A stretch of DNA of 32,710 nucleotides, taken from positions 1 to 32,710 of the forward strand of contig NZ_RJLN01000059.1 in NCBI RefSeq assembly GCF_003725545.1, read 5' to 3'. The position numbers and the translations under genes are program-made. Of the stretch, positions 8,270 through 16,300 are shown piece by piece. Each line of letters begins with the position of its first letter. The first letter of the stretch is position 1. The stretch is from Micromonospora solifontis (lineage in GTDB: Bacteria; Actinomycetota; Actinomycetes; Mycobacteriales; Micromonosporaceae). The notes under the pieces were generated by a model, which worked only from the letters and a program-made list of their open reading frames with translations, ran no database searches and was not told the origin of the DNA.

Positions 8270-8941
8270 GTGGCCGAGACGACGGTGGCCGCGGTGCTGG
8301 CCGAGCTGGCCGAGCTCGCGGACCCGAAGGCCCGCGAGGTGAACGAGCGACACGGCGACGATCACGCGGTGAACCTCGGCAAGCTGCGCGCGCTCGCGAA
8401 GCGGCTGGGGACGCAGCAGGAACTCGCGCGCCGACTCTGGGCGACCGACGACAGCGCCGCGCGACTGCTGGCGCTCCTGATCTGCCGCCCGAGGGCGTTC
8501 GAGCGGGACGAGCTGGACGCCATGGTGCGCGCGGCGCGCACCCCCAAGGTGCACGACTGGCTCGTGAACTACGTGGTGAAGAAGAGCCCGCACGCCGAAG
8601 CGTTGCGCCTGGCCTGGTCCGCCGATCCCGATCCGGTGGTCGCGAGCGCCGGCTGGGCGCTGACCACCGAACGGGTGGCGAAGAGGCCCGACGGCCTCGA
8701 CCTCGCGGGGCTGCTCGACGTCATCGAGGCGGAGCTGAAGGCCGCCCCGGATCGGCTGCAGTGGGCGATGAACCACTGCCTGGCTCAGATCGGGATCGAG
8801 CATCCCGGGCACCGGGCCCGCGCGATCGACATCGGTGAGCGCCTGGAGGTGCTCAAGGACTACCCGACTCCCCCGGGCTGCACGTCGCCGTTCGCGCCGA
8901 TCTGGATCAGGGAGCTGGTGCGCCGACAGCACGGGACGTAG
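8270..8941 (+). CDS. AlkD-like HEAT-repeat protein (DNA alkylation repair family)
   Basis: A 223-residue soluble alpha-helical protein resembling the AlkD-type DNA alkylation repair family, in which HEAT-like repeats cradle damaged DNA for glycosylase action. Visible are helical pairs with Leu/Ala periodicity, the segment LGKLRALAKRLGTQQELARRLW and the HDWLVNYVVKKSP motif at the position of the family core. The start is GTG at 8270 with a perfect AGGAGG (8259-8264) five bases upstream; an open frame further upstream is ignored. It stands alone between the GH5 terminator and a convergent hydrolase gene. Many proteins of this subgroup are uncharacterised, so the enzymatic activity is uncertain although the fold assignment is likely. 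Confidence 0.75.
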   Translation: MAETTVAAVLAELAELADPKAREVNERHGDDHAVNLGKLRALAKRLGTQQELARRLWATDDSAARLLALLICRPRAFERDELDAMVRAARTPKVHDWLVNYVVKKSPHAEALRLAWSADPDPVVASAGWALTTERVAKRPDGLDLAGLLDVIEAELKAAPDRLQWAMNHCLAQIGIEHPGHRARAIDIGERLEVLKDYPTPPGCTSPFAPIWIRELVRRQHGT

Positions 8942-8959
8942 GAGGGCGGCAGCTCCGGC

Positions 8960-9838
8960 TCAGCGGGTGAGGAGCGCACGCAGCTCCTTGACGATCTCGG
9001 TGGGCGCCTCCTCGGCCATGAAGTGTCCCGCTGACGTGGTGCGGTGTTCCAGGTTCGGGGCCCAGGCCCGCCAGAGCGCGGCGGCGTCGTAGCCGAGGGC
9101 CGCGCCCCAGTCCTGCTGAATGACGGTGACCGGCATGGTGAGGTGGTTGCCGGCGGTCCGGTCGGCTTGATCGTGCTCGATGTCGATGCCGGCCGAGGCG
9201 CGATAGTCCGCGACGATCGAGGCGACGGCGGCACGCGACGCCTGGAGGTACTCCGCCCGCACGTCGGCGGGGATGGCCCGCGGGTCGCGGGCCCACCCAT
9301 CGAGGAACCAGCCGAAGAAGGCTTCCGCGCTGGCGGTGATCATCTGCTCGGGCAGGCCGGGCGGTTGGGCCATCAGGTAGAGGTGGAAGGCCACCGCGGC
9401 GGAGGATCCGTGCAGGATGTCCCACATGTCCAACGTTGGCAGCACGTCGAGCGCGGCGAGGTGGGTGATCGTCTCGGGGTGGTCGAGACCGGCGCGGACC
9501 GCTACGAGGGCTCCCCGGTCGTGTCCGGCGAGCGCGAAGCGTTCGTGGCCGAGCGCGCGGGCGAGCCGGACGACGTCGGCCGCCATGGTGCGCTTTGAGT
9601 AGGTTGCCGGGTCGCTCGCGACGGGCTTGTCGCTGGCCCCGTAGCCGCGCAGGTCGGGGCAGATCACGGTGTGGTCGACGGCGAGGTCGGCGGCGACGTG
9701 TCGCCACATCAGGTGGGTCTGCGGGAAGCCGTGCAGCAACACGATCGGGTCGCCGCTGCCGCCCACCGCGACGTTCAGCGCCACCTTCTCGTCAACCGCG
9801 ACGCGCCGGTGGTCGAAGCCGGGAATGACAGGTGCCAT
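8960..9838 (-). CDS. Alpha/beta hydrolase related to haloacetate dehalogenase/epoxide hydrolase
   Basis: A 292-residue cytoplasmic alpha/beta hydrolase. The oxyanion-hole motif HGFPQTH, RGYGASDKP, nucleophile elbow GHDRGA (Asp nucleophile) and catalytic His in AGHFMAEEAP are all present, as in fluoroacetate dehalogenases. Compared with those enzymes (from memory of the Delftia and Rhodopseudomonas proteins), the carboxylate-binding Arg three residues after the first is Leu here, and the halide-binding His-Trp pair reads His-Leu, while the Tyr of VADYRAS is kept. It may therefore act on another ester, epoxide or halo-acid. The ATG at 9838 follows AAAGGGA. The gene diverges from the SARP regulator, which may control it. 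Confidence 0.85.
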   Translation of the reverse strand: MAPVIPGFDHRRVAVDEKVALNVAVGGSGDPIVLLHGFPQTHLMWRHVAADLAVDHTVICPDLRGYGASDKPVASDPATYSKRTMAADVVRLARALGHERFALAGHDRGALVAVRAGLDHPETITHLAALDVLPTLDMWDILHGSSAAVAFHLYLMAQPPGLPEQMITASAEAFFGWFLDGWARDPRAIPADVRAEYLQASRAAVASIVADYRASAGIDIEHDQADRTAGNHLTMPVTVIQQDWGAALGYDAAALWRAWAPNLEHRTTSAGHFMAEEAPTEIVKELRALLTR

Positions 9839-9939
9839 GGTTGTCCCTTTCTCTGCGGGTGTGCGTTCAGCGTGCCGTCCCCGAATGAGCAGCCGATGAG
9901 CGCGATACGTTGGTCCGGACGCGGAAGGGTGGGTCGATC

Positions 9940-11892
9940 GTGCAGGTCAGGTTCGGTGTCCTCGGCCCGGTGGTCGCCTGGGACGCCACCGGAGCGCCGA
10001 TCGACCTGAAAGGCCCGCGACACCGGGCGGTGCTGGCTCGGCTGGTCGCCGCGCGCGGCCGGGTCGTGCCGGTCAACCGCCTCGTCGACGACCTGTGGCA
10101 GGTGCCCCCGCAGGGCGCGCTCAGCGCCGTGCGGACGTTCGTGGCGGCCCTGCGGCGGGCGCTGGAGCCGCGGCGTCCGCCCCGCGCCCGGGCTCAGCTC
10201 CTGGTGACGGAAGGCCCGGGGTACGCGCTGCGGACCGGACCGGACACGGTCGACGCCTGGCGGTTCGAGGACGAGCTCGACGCCGCGTCGTCCGCGTCGC
10301 CGCAGCAGACGCTCGCCCGGCTCGATCGCGCGTTGACGTGGTGGCGCGGGCCCGCGTACTCCGGCTTCGACGAGGAACCCTGGGCCCGCGCCGAGCGGTC
10401 CCGGCTGGAGCAGCTCAGGCTGAACGCGGTCGAGCGGCGGGCGGAGGCGCTGCTGGCCGTCGGCCGGCCCTCCGACGCCGTACCCGATCTCGACGCGCAC
10501 GTCGCCGGGCATCCATGGCGGGAGGAGGCGTGGCGGCTGCTGGCCCTGGCCCTGTACCAGGCGGGACGGCAGGGTGACGCCCTCGCGCTGCTGCGTCGCG
10601 CGCGCAGCCTGCTCCGGGAGCAGCTCGGTGTCGATCCCGGCCCGCGCCTGCGGGCTGTCGAGATCGACATCCTCCGTCAGGTCGTGCCGCTCGGGGAGGG
10701 TCCGGCCGTGCCGGACCGGATCTGGGCGGACGCGGCGGCGGCCTACGACCGCACCATGGCGTCCGGTGCCCGGGCGCGGCTCGAATCGACGGTCGGCCTG
10801 CTCCGGAGCCTCGCGGTGGCCGGGCCGGGCGGGCTGGAGGCGGCGCGGGAACAACGCTTCGCCGCCATCTCCGCGGCCGAACAGCTGGGCGACCCCGAAC
10901 TCACCGCCCGGGTGATCGGTGGCTACGACGTACCCGCGATCTGGACCCGCGCCGACGATCCGGACCAGGCGGCGCGGGTCGTGGCCGCGGCCGAACGGGC
11001 CCTCGCCACCCTGTCCCCCGCCGCACCCGACGCCACCCGCGCCCGCCTGCTCGCGACGATCGCCCTGGAGTCCCGCGGCACGCGCGGGCCGCGTGGCCCC
11101 GAGGCCGCCCGGGAGGCGGAACGGATCGCCCGCCGCCTGGGTGACCCGGCGCTGCTGGCCTTCGTGCTCAACGGCGCGTTCATGCAGGCCTTCCACCGCG
11201 CCGGGCTCGCCCCCGAACGAGACCGGATCGGCGCCGAGATCCTCGCCCTCGCCGCGCCGCACGGCCTGGTGACCTACGAGATCCTCGGGCACCTCATCCG
11301 CGTGCAGGCACTCAGCGCGCTCGCGGACTTCGCCACCGCTGACCGGCATGCCGCCGCTGCCGAACGACTCGCCGGGCGACACGAGCACCCGCTGGCCGCC
11401 GTGTTCACCGGGTGGTACCGGGCGCTGCGACTCGCCGTGAACGGGGCGTCGCCGACCGTCGTGGACGTCGCCTACCGGGACGCCGCGGCCGGGCTCTCCG
11501 GCGCCGGCATGCCCGGCGTCGAGCGGGGACTCCTACCGCTGGCGCTGCTGGGCCTGCGGGTGTGGCACGGCCTGCCGGCCGACTTCGGCGACGACACCGA
11601 CTGGGGACCGTACCTGCCGTGGGCGCGCCCGCTCGTCCTGCTGGCGCGCGACCGCCGGGCGGAGGCCGCCGCGGCGCTGCGCCGCACCCCGGAACCGCCA
11701 CGCGACCTGCTGTTCGAGGCGCTGTGGTGCCTGACCGCCCACGCCGCGATCGCGCTCGGCGAGCCGGCGGTGATGCGCCGGGCCCGGACGGAACTCGCGC
11801 CGGCCGCGCGGGAGATCGCCGGGGCCGGCAGCGGCCTGCTCACCGTCGGCCCCGTGTCCGGTCATCTCGACCGCCTCGCCGCCCTGTCGTGA
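9940..11892 (+). CDS. SARP/AfsR-family transcriptional regulator
   Basis: A regulator of about 650 residues. An OmpR-type winged helix occupies roughly residues 1-90 (VRFGVLGPVVAWD, GPRHRAVLARLV, VVPVNRLVDDLW). The bacterial transcriptional activation domain spans about 93-245 (DAWRFEDELD to LLREQLGVDPGPRLR). A long Ala/Leu-rich, probably TPR-like C-terminal region follows to the end. I see no Walker A motif, so this is an AfsR-like protein lacking the NB-ARC ATPase. Start: GTG at 9940 preceded by GGGTGGG; a TTG at 9910 is possible but has no ribosome site. SARPs usually activate secondary-metabolite genes; none lies in this window. The divergent hydrolase 101 bases away is the only obvious local target. 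Confidence 0.88.
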   Translation: MQVRFGVLGPVVAWDATGAPIDLKGPRHRAVLARLVAARGRVVPVNRLVDDLWQVPPQGALSAVRTFVAALRRALEPRRPPRARAQLLVTEGPGYALRTGPDTVDAWRFEDELDAASSASPQQTLARLDRALTWWRGPAYSGFDEEPWARAERSRLEQLRLNAVERRAEALLAVGRPSDAVPDLDAHVAGHPWREEAWRLLALALYQAGRQGDALALLRRARSLLREQLGVDPGPRLRAVEIDILRQVVPLGEGPAVPDRIWADAAAAYDRTMASGARARLESTVGLLRSLAVAGPGGLEAAREQRFAAISAAEQLGDPELTARVIGGYDVPAIWTRADDPDQAARVVAAAERALATLSPAAPDATRARLLATIALESRGTRGPRGPEAAREAERIARRLGDPALLAFVLNGAFMQAFHRAGLAPERDRIGAEILALAAPHGLVTYEILGHLIRVQALSALADFATADRHAAAAERLAGRHEHPLAAVFTGWYRALRLAVNGASPTVVDVAYRDAAAGLSGAGMPGVERGLLPLALLGLRVWHGLPADFGDDTDWGPYLPWARPLVLLARDRRAEAAAALRRTPEPPRDLLFEALWCLTAHAAIALGEPAVMRRARTELAPAAREIAGAGSGLLTVGPVSGHLDRLAALS

Positions 11893-12244
11893 GGTTGACC
11901 TCCTCGCTGTTCCGGGTGCGCCGACGCGGGCTGCGGGTACCGCAGTCCGCCGTCGCAAGAACCGCAATCGCTGGAAATTCTTGCCGGGAAGCTACGACGG
12001 TCTTCGATGTCCGTCAAGGCTCTTCCGCCTGTCGAGACATCGACGTCGACGCACGCGAACCGGACTGACGGCAGCTGACCTGGCCGGATGGCGAATCTAG
12101 GGCATGCGTGTTGCCCGGCGGTTTCGAAAACTTTGCCGCAAGCTATTGCAAAGACTTTCATGGATGACGCATGGTGTTCGCTACCCGGACGGCCGTCCAC
12201 TGTCGCCAGACGCACCCCTTCGAGCACGGAAGAGGTCCCCCGCC
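11893..12244. promoter_or_regulatory. Amylase upstream region with tandem TTGC-type boxes
   Basis: This 352-bp gap holds no gene that I recognise; open frames that extend the amylase upstream lack ribosome sites. At 12131-12153 CTTTGC and GCAAAG form an inverted repeat. Within it TTGCCGCAA (12133-12141) and TTGCAA (12146-12151) are two small palindromes with centres about 12 bp apart. MalR (LacI-family) operators of actinomycete amylase genes are built from CTTGCAG-like repeats, so these are candidate MalR sites. No maltose regulator is encoded in the window. Confidence 0.5.
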
Positions 12245-14437
12245 ATGGAATCCGCACGGCCACACCCCGGTGGTCGCACCGGTCGCCTGTTGCTCGCCGC
12301 CGCGCTGGTCGCGGCCGGCGGGACGGCGGTCGTCGCCGCCACCACCACCGCCACCCCCGCCCACGCCGCCGTCGTGCTCAACGACAGCGAGGTGACCGCC
12401 AACCTGTGGGAATGGAACTGGAACTCGGTCGCCGCCGCCTGCACCAACCACCTCGGACCCGCCGGGTACGGGGCGGTGCAGGTGGCACCACCGCAGGAGT
12501 CGGTCAGCCTGCCCAACAGCGCCGACGGCGTGCACCCCTGGTACGAGGTGTACCAGCCGGTCTCGTACCGGCTGGACGGCCGGTTCGGTGACCGGCAACG
12601 GTTCGCCGCCATGGTCACCGCCTGCCACGACGCCGGCGTACGGGTCTACGTCGACGCGGTGGTCAACCACATGGCCGGCACCAACAACCCGGCCGGCACG
12701 CGCGGATACGCCGGCACCGACTTCTCCGGCTACAGCTACCCCGCGGTGCCGTACGGGGACGGTGACTTCCACCGCCCGGGAGACAACTGCCCGACCAGCG
12801 GAGCGATCAACGACTGGAACAACGAGGCCCAGGTGACCAGCTGCGAGCTGCTGTCCCTGTCGGACCTGTACACGGAGAAGGACGCCGTCCGCACCAGGAT
12901 CGCCGGGTACCTGAACGACCTGATCGACCTCGGCGTCGACGGCTTCCGGGTGGACGCGGTCAAGCACATCAAGAAGGAGGACTTCGCGGCGATCCTCGGC
13001 AAGCTCCACAACACCGTCGCCGAGGGCAGGCGCCCGTACGTCGCCCAGGAGATCTTCGACGGCGCCAGCAACCCCGCGCTCCAGGCCCGGGCGTACATCG
13101 GCAACGGTGACGTGCTGGACTTCGCGTACGCCAAGGGCCTCCGGTCGGCGTTCCAGGGTTCCATCTCGACGCTGGCGAACATCCCGAACTGGAACCTCGA
13201 CGCGCCCAGCGCCAACGTCTTCGCCATGGTCACCAACCACGACCTGGAACGGGACGGCGTGGTGCTGTCGTACAAGAACGGCACCGACTACCTGCTCGCC
13301 AACTACTTCGCGCTGGCCTATCCGCACGGCAAGCCGTCGGTCTACGACAGCTTCACCTGGACCAACCGCAACCAGTCCCCGCCGCACAACGGCAGCGGGT
13401 ACGTCACCGACACGGTCTGCGGCGGCGCCTGGAACTGCCTGAGCCAGAGCACCGGCATCAAGGGCATGGTCGGCTGGGCCAACACGGCACGCCCGGTCAA
13501 GACCGTCGCGGACTTCACCACGGTCAACAGCAACGTGATCGGCTTCCACCGGGGCGATCGGGCCTGGATCGGGATCAACGACTCCGGCGCGGCCACCACC
13601 GCCACCTTCACCACCGGCCTCGCCGACGGCCGGTACTGCGACGTCATCTCCGGCGCCGCCACCGCCACCGGCTGCACCGGCGGCACGGTGACCGTCTCCG
13701 GCGGCCGGGCCACGGTGACCATCCCGGCCAACAACGCCGTCGCCGTGCACGTCAACGCCCGACCCGGCGCCAACCCCTCGCCGACGGCGTCGCCCACCGC
13801 CTCGCCGACGACCAGCCCCACCGGCAACCCCACCGACCGGATCGCCACGACCTTCACCGTCAGCGCGACCCCGGCCGCCGACCAGGACGTCTATGTCGTC
13901 GGCAGCATCCCGGAGCTGGGCACGTGGGCGCCGGCCGGCGCCGTCAAGCTCACCCCGCAGGGCGGCGACGATTACCGCGCCACCGTCGACCTGCCCCGGT
14001 CGACCGCGGTGGAGTACAAGTTCCTCAAGATGACCGCCGCCGGCGCGGTCACCTGGGAGTCCGGCGCGAACCGCACCCTCACCACCCCGGCCAGCGGCAC
14101 GTACGCGGTGACCGAGACGTTCCGCGGTGACACCGTCAGCACCGCGCCGATCGCCACCTCCTTCAACGCCACCGTCACCACCTACTGGGGCCAGAACGTC
14201 TTCGTCGTCGGCAACGTCGCGGAACTCGGGACCTGGAACCCGGCCAACGCGGTCGCGCTCTCCTCGGCCGACTACCCGGTGTGGCGGGCGACGGTGAACC
14301 TGCCGCCGAACACCGCCATCGAGTACAAGTACCTCAAGAAAAACCCCGACGGCTCGGTGACCTGGGAGTCCGGCGCGAACCGCACCTTCACCACCCCGGC
14401 CACCGGCACCCGCACCAACACGGACACCTGGCGATAG
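12245..14437 (+). CDS. Secreted GH13 alpha-amylase with two CBM20 starch-binding domains
   Basis: A 730-residue extracellular alpha-amylase (endo-1,4-alpha-glucosidase, starch). Signal peptide ends near residue 42 (PAHA-A). The TIM-barrel GH13 domain (about 44-420) shows DAVVNH (137-142), GFRVDAVKH with nucleophile Asp237, Glu269 in VAQEIFDG and Asp333 in VTNHDLERD. This is the streptomycete-type amylase subfamily (GH13_32). A beta-sandwich domain C follows, then a Pro/Ser/Thr linker (about 502-530) and two tandem CBM20 domains. Both CBM20 copies contain the VxGxxxELGTW, AVEYK/AIEYK and VTWESGANR motifs. Start: ATG at 12245 after GGAAGAGG; the upstream extension of the frame lacks a site and would put an Arg-rich stretch before the signal peptide. 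Confidence 0.94.
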   Translation: MESARPHPGGRTGRLLLAAALVAAGGTAVVAATTTATPAHAAVVLNDSEVTANLWEWNWNSVAAACTNHLGPAGYGAVQVAPPQESVSLPNSADGVHPWYEVYQPVSYRLDGRFGDRQRFAAMVTACHDAGVRVYVDAVVNHMAGTNNPAGTRGYAGTDFSGYSYPAVPYGDGDFHRPGDNCPTSGAINDWNNEAQVTSCELLSLSDLYTEKDAVRTRIAGYLNDLIDLGVDGFRVDAVKHIKKEDFAAILGKLHNTVAEGRRPYVAQEIFDGASNPALQARAYIGNGDVLDFAYAKGLRSAFQGSISTLANIPNWNLDAPSANVFAMVTNHDLERDGVVLSYKNGTDYLLANYFALAYPHGKPSVYDSFTWTNRNQSPPHNGSGYVTDTVCGGAWNCLSQSTGIKGMVGWANTARPVKTVADFTTVNSNVIGFHRGDRAWIGINDSGAATTATFTTGLADGRYCDVISGAATATGCTGGTVTVSGGRATVTIPANNAVAVHVNARPGANPSPTASPTASPTTSPTGNPTDRIATTFTVSATPAADQDVYVVGSIPELGTWAPAGAVKLTPQGGDDYRATVDLPRSTAVEYKFLKMTAAGAVTWESGANRTLTTPASGTYAVTETFRGDTVSTAPIATSFNATVTTYWGQNVFVVGNVAELGTWNPANAVALSSADYPVWRATVNLPPNTAIEYKYLKKNPDGSVTWESGANRTFTTPATGTRTNTDTWR

Positions 14438-14456
14438 CCGCGTCGGGCGACAACCC

Positions 14457-14491
14457 GGCCCGCCCGCGCAGTCGACCTGCGTGGGCGGGCC
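14457..14491 (+). terminator. Hairpin terminator after alpha-amylase
   Basis: GGCCCGCCCGCGCAG (14457-14471) pairs with CTGCGTGGGCGGGCC (14477-14491), 15 bp with one G-T pair and a five-base loop. It also lies just past the convergent gene ending at 14524 and may serve both strands. Confidence 0.75.
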
Positions 14492-14523
14492 ACGCCTGAC
14501 CCGCCGCCGATGGGTGACCGCCG

Positions 14524-14898
14524 TCAGCCGGGCGGGGGTTCCGGCCGACGGAGCAGCCTCGGTCCCTGCCGGGCGAGCAGGGCCACGTGCGGCAGCGCGG
14601 CCGCCACCAGTGCGGCGGCCTCGGCCGGTCGATGGTTGCGCACCAGCGCGGCCACCACCAGGATCACGGCGATCGCCGCGACGGACAGCGCGATCACCGC
14701 GTGGAAGCGGCCCACCTCCGAGTGCGGCCAGTCGGTTTGCGCGGCTGGCTGTGGCGCGTCGGGTACGGCCCGGCGGAAGCCGGCGAAGACCCGCGACGCC
14801 CAGGCGCTGGTGGGTTGGCGCCCCCAGATCTGCAGGGCCACCACGACGGCGAGCAGCACCAGCACGTACCCGGCGGCGAAGGCCGCCTCACCGCTCAT
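14524..14898 (-). CDS. Small two-helix membrane protein, function unknown
   Basis: A 124-residue protein with a membrane helix at about 8-26 (FAAGYVLVLLAVVVALQIW), a middle soluble part rich in Pro/Ala, a second helix at about 67-86 (VIALSVAAIAVILVVAALV) and a basic, Pro-rich tail. I do not recognise a family. The ATG at 14898 overlaps the stop of the upstream norB remnant by four bases (ATGA), so it was translationally coupled to norB and probably worked with the nitric oxide reductase, for instance in its assembly. With norB destroyed, its role today is doubtful. The frame itself is intact. Confidence 0.7.
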   Translation of the reverse strand: MSGEAAFAAGYVLVLLAVVVALQIWGRQPTSAWASRVFAGFRRAVPDAPQPAAQTDWPHSEVGRFHAVIALSVAAIAVILVVAALVRNHRPAEAAALVAAALPHVALLARQGPRLLRRPEPPPG

Positions 14899-15329
14899 GG
14901 CGCCGCCTCCGGGCTGGCCGCCTCCGCACCGTCGGCGACCGTGCCCGTCGCTGCGGCGACGGCGAGGTCGGGGTCCTCCGCGCCGGTGGGGACCACCTCG
15001 GTGAAGAGCAGGGTCTCGGCGGGCGCCTCGCTGGAGCGGGTCCGCCGGCTGCGGTAGCGGATGCCCAGGTAGGTCATCCAGAGCAGGGGCACCACGCCGC
15101 CGACCATGAAGACCACGTCACCGGGGAGCCGCAGCCACTCGAGGAACATGTTCGTGCCGCCCTGCAGGTAGCCGAGGCTGCGGCCGTCGGCGTACCCGGC
15201 GTCGACGACCTTGTAGAGCTGCAGGGCTCCGGCGGGCAGCAGGGTGGCGAACGACATCCACGCCAGTCCCAGGTTGAGCGACCAGAACGAGATCGCAGCC
15301 AACCGGTCCGACCAGCGTTCATCGGGGAT
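14895..15329 (-). pseudogene. norB: 3' fragment of nitric oxide reductase norB fused to a tnpB 5' fragment
   Basis: The 144 or so codons encode the end of a quinol-type/NorB nitric oxide reductase: the RWSDRLAAISFWSLN motif, then LGLAWMSFATLLP, a QLYKVVDAGYADGRSLGY loop, and LEWLRLPGDVVFMVGGVVP with the last membrane helix, then a polar tail. NorB is normally some 450-760 residues, so at least two thirds, including the haem/iron ligands, are missing. Upstream, in the same frame, the sequence switches abruptly to the N-terminus of a TnpB-like protein (15330-15428). The chimeric frame of 177 codons starts at GTG 15428 and could be translated, but has no known function. Confidence 0.8.
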
Positions 15330-15564
15330 CAGATAGTTGTGCGCCACCCGGGCCGCACCAGCATGCGCCAACACCGACCGCTCCTGCGCCGGGGTGAGAT
15401 CAAGCGCGAAACGATACGCCTGCACCACCCGCACACCCACCCCCACACACCCCCTCGGCCTCAGTGTCGACCACGGGTACGACACCCCCACCACCCCACC
15501 CACCCGAAGACACCACAACCCACTACAGACACCTCAAGAACACTCAACCGGCAACGGTTAGCAA
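15330..15564 (-). mobile_element. Remnant of an IS200/IS605-type element: left end plus first ~33 codons of tnpB
   Basis: From GTG at 15428 the minus strand encodes QAYRFALDLTPAQERSVL followed by AHAGAARVAHN, the characteristic N-terminus of TnpB/OrfB proteins (commonly YRFxLxPTxxQxxxLxxHxGAARFxYN). Homology stops after about 33 codons, at the junction with norB. The 136 bases between 15429 and 15564 are unlike the flanking genes (runs of CAC/CCC on plus) and separate tnpB from a truncated nitronate monooxygenase, so they are probably the element's left end. No tnpA, no TnpB zinc finger or RuvC motifs and no right end are present. The exact left boundary is an estimate from where the flanking homology ends. 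Confidence 0.7.
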
Positions 15565-15969
15565 CCCCACCCGACCGTCGTGACCCTCCTTCGCGAGGAA
15601 GACCTCGACGAAGTTGGCGACCACCGCCAGCTCCTGCCCGTGCCGGCGGGTACGCAGCCCGAGCCGCGGCACGGGCCGGAACGGCTGACCCTCCGGTAAC
15701 CCACCGGGTACGAAATACCGGTGCAGTACCCGCTCGGCCACGGCGGGGACCGGGAAGCGGGCCAGGGCCCGACGCAGGTGACCACCGGCGTCGCCCCGCT
15801 GCAGCCGCCGCGCGAGGAGCGCGTCGAGGGCCACCCCGGAGACCACCCCGAGCTGTCCCGCCCGCGCGACCGCCCGGGCCAGCGCCCAGCCGGACACGCC
15901 CACCCCCATGCCGCCCTGGATGACGACCGGAACGTCGGCTCCGTCCGGCGCCGGGCGCACGTCCGTCAC
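15544..15969 (-). pseudogene. 5' fragment of a nitronate monooxygenase-like gene
   Basis: The first ~135 codons match the N-terminal part of large (about 450-residue) nitronate monooxygenase/2-nitropropane dioxygenase-type flavoproteins: VIQGGMGVGVSGWALARAVA, GVVSGVALD and NFVEVFLAKEGHDGRVG. Homology ends at about 15565, after which six unrelated codons reach a stop at 15544. The FMN-binding C-terminal barrel is absent. Start: GTG at 15969, overlapping the stop of a small upstream frame (GTGA). The truncation coincides with the presumed left end of the transposon remnant, so insertion is the likely cause. Confidence 0.75.
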
Positions 15970-16073
15970 CGGTCCGCCCCGGTCGCGTCGGACGGCGACG
16001 CGTCCCTGCACGCGTCCGCCAGAACCCCCTCGGTGCGGCCGTACGCCGCCGCCTGTGCCGTGCTGTGCGCCAT
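15966..16073 (-). CDS. Possible 35-residue leader-like ORF coupled to the nitronate monooxygenase
   Basis: A short frame, ATG at 16073 preceded by AGGAGGG with good spacing, encodes a 35-residue polar peptide with no membrane segment or recognisable motif. Its TGA stop overlaps the GTG start of the nitronate monooxygenase fragment, which itself lacks a strong ribosome site. The arrangement suggests translational coupling. I do not recognise the peptide; it could also be a remnant. Confidence 0.35.
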   Translation of the reverse strand: MAHSTAQAAAYGRTEGVLADACRDASPSDATGADR

Positions 16074-16300
16074 CCTCGTCCCTCCTGTCGCCGCGCCATC
16101 GATGGGCGGGCCGTGGCCCGGCACCGCCGATCCCGTCCTGACCGGCCCGGCGCCGTCCCGACGTCTGTTGCGTACTCACCCCGTCCATCAGAGGCGTAGG
16201 TCCCGGTGGCAGCGACGCTTCGGCGGCGTGGCGGCAGGGCACCGTGCCGGTCCCCGCCGAGGTGCGGCCGGGCCCGGGAAGCGGAAGCCAGGTGGTCGGA

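Noticed and set aside
9775..11388. A 537-codon minus-strand frame antisense to the SARP gene
   Set aside because: No domains; the plus strand has a consistent winged helix and activation domain.
9940..11892. A secondary-metabolite cluster controlled by the SARP
   Set aside because: No biosynthetic genes (PKS, NRPS, terpene, RiPP) are found near it in the window.
12158..13750. A 530-codon minus-strand frame over the amylase
   Set aside because: Antisense shadow of a clear GH13 gene with all catalytic motifs.
15429..15560. CAC/CCC-rich stretch considered as a CRISPR or tandem repeat
   Set aside because: No unit repeats with regular spacing; it is a biased-composition transposon end.
15330..15564. 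An RNA-guided TnpB nuclease with omega RNA
   Set aside because: Only the first 33 codons of TnpB remain; no RuvC or zinc-finger motifs and no right end from which a guide RNA could come.
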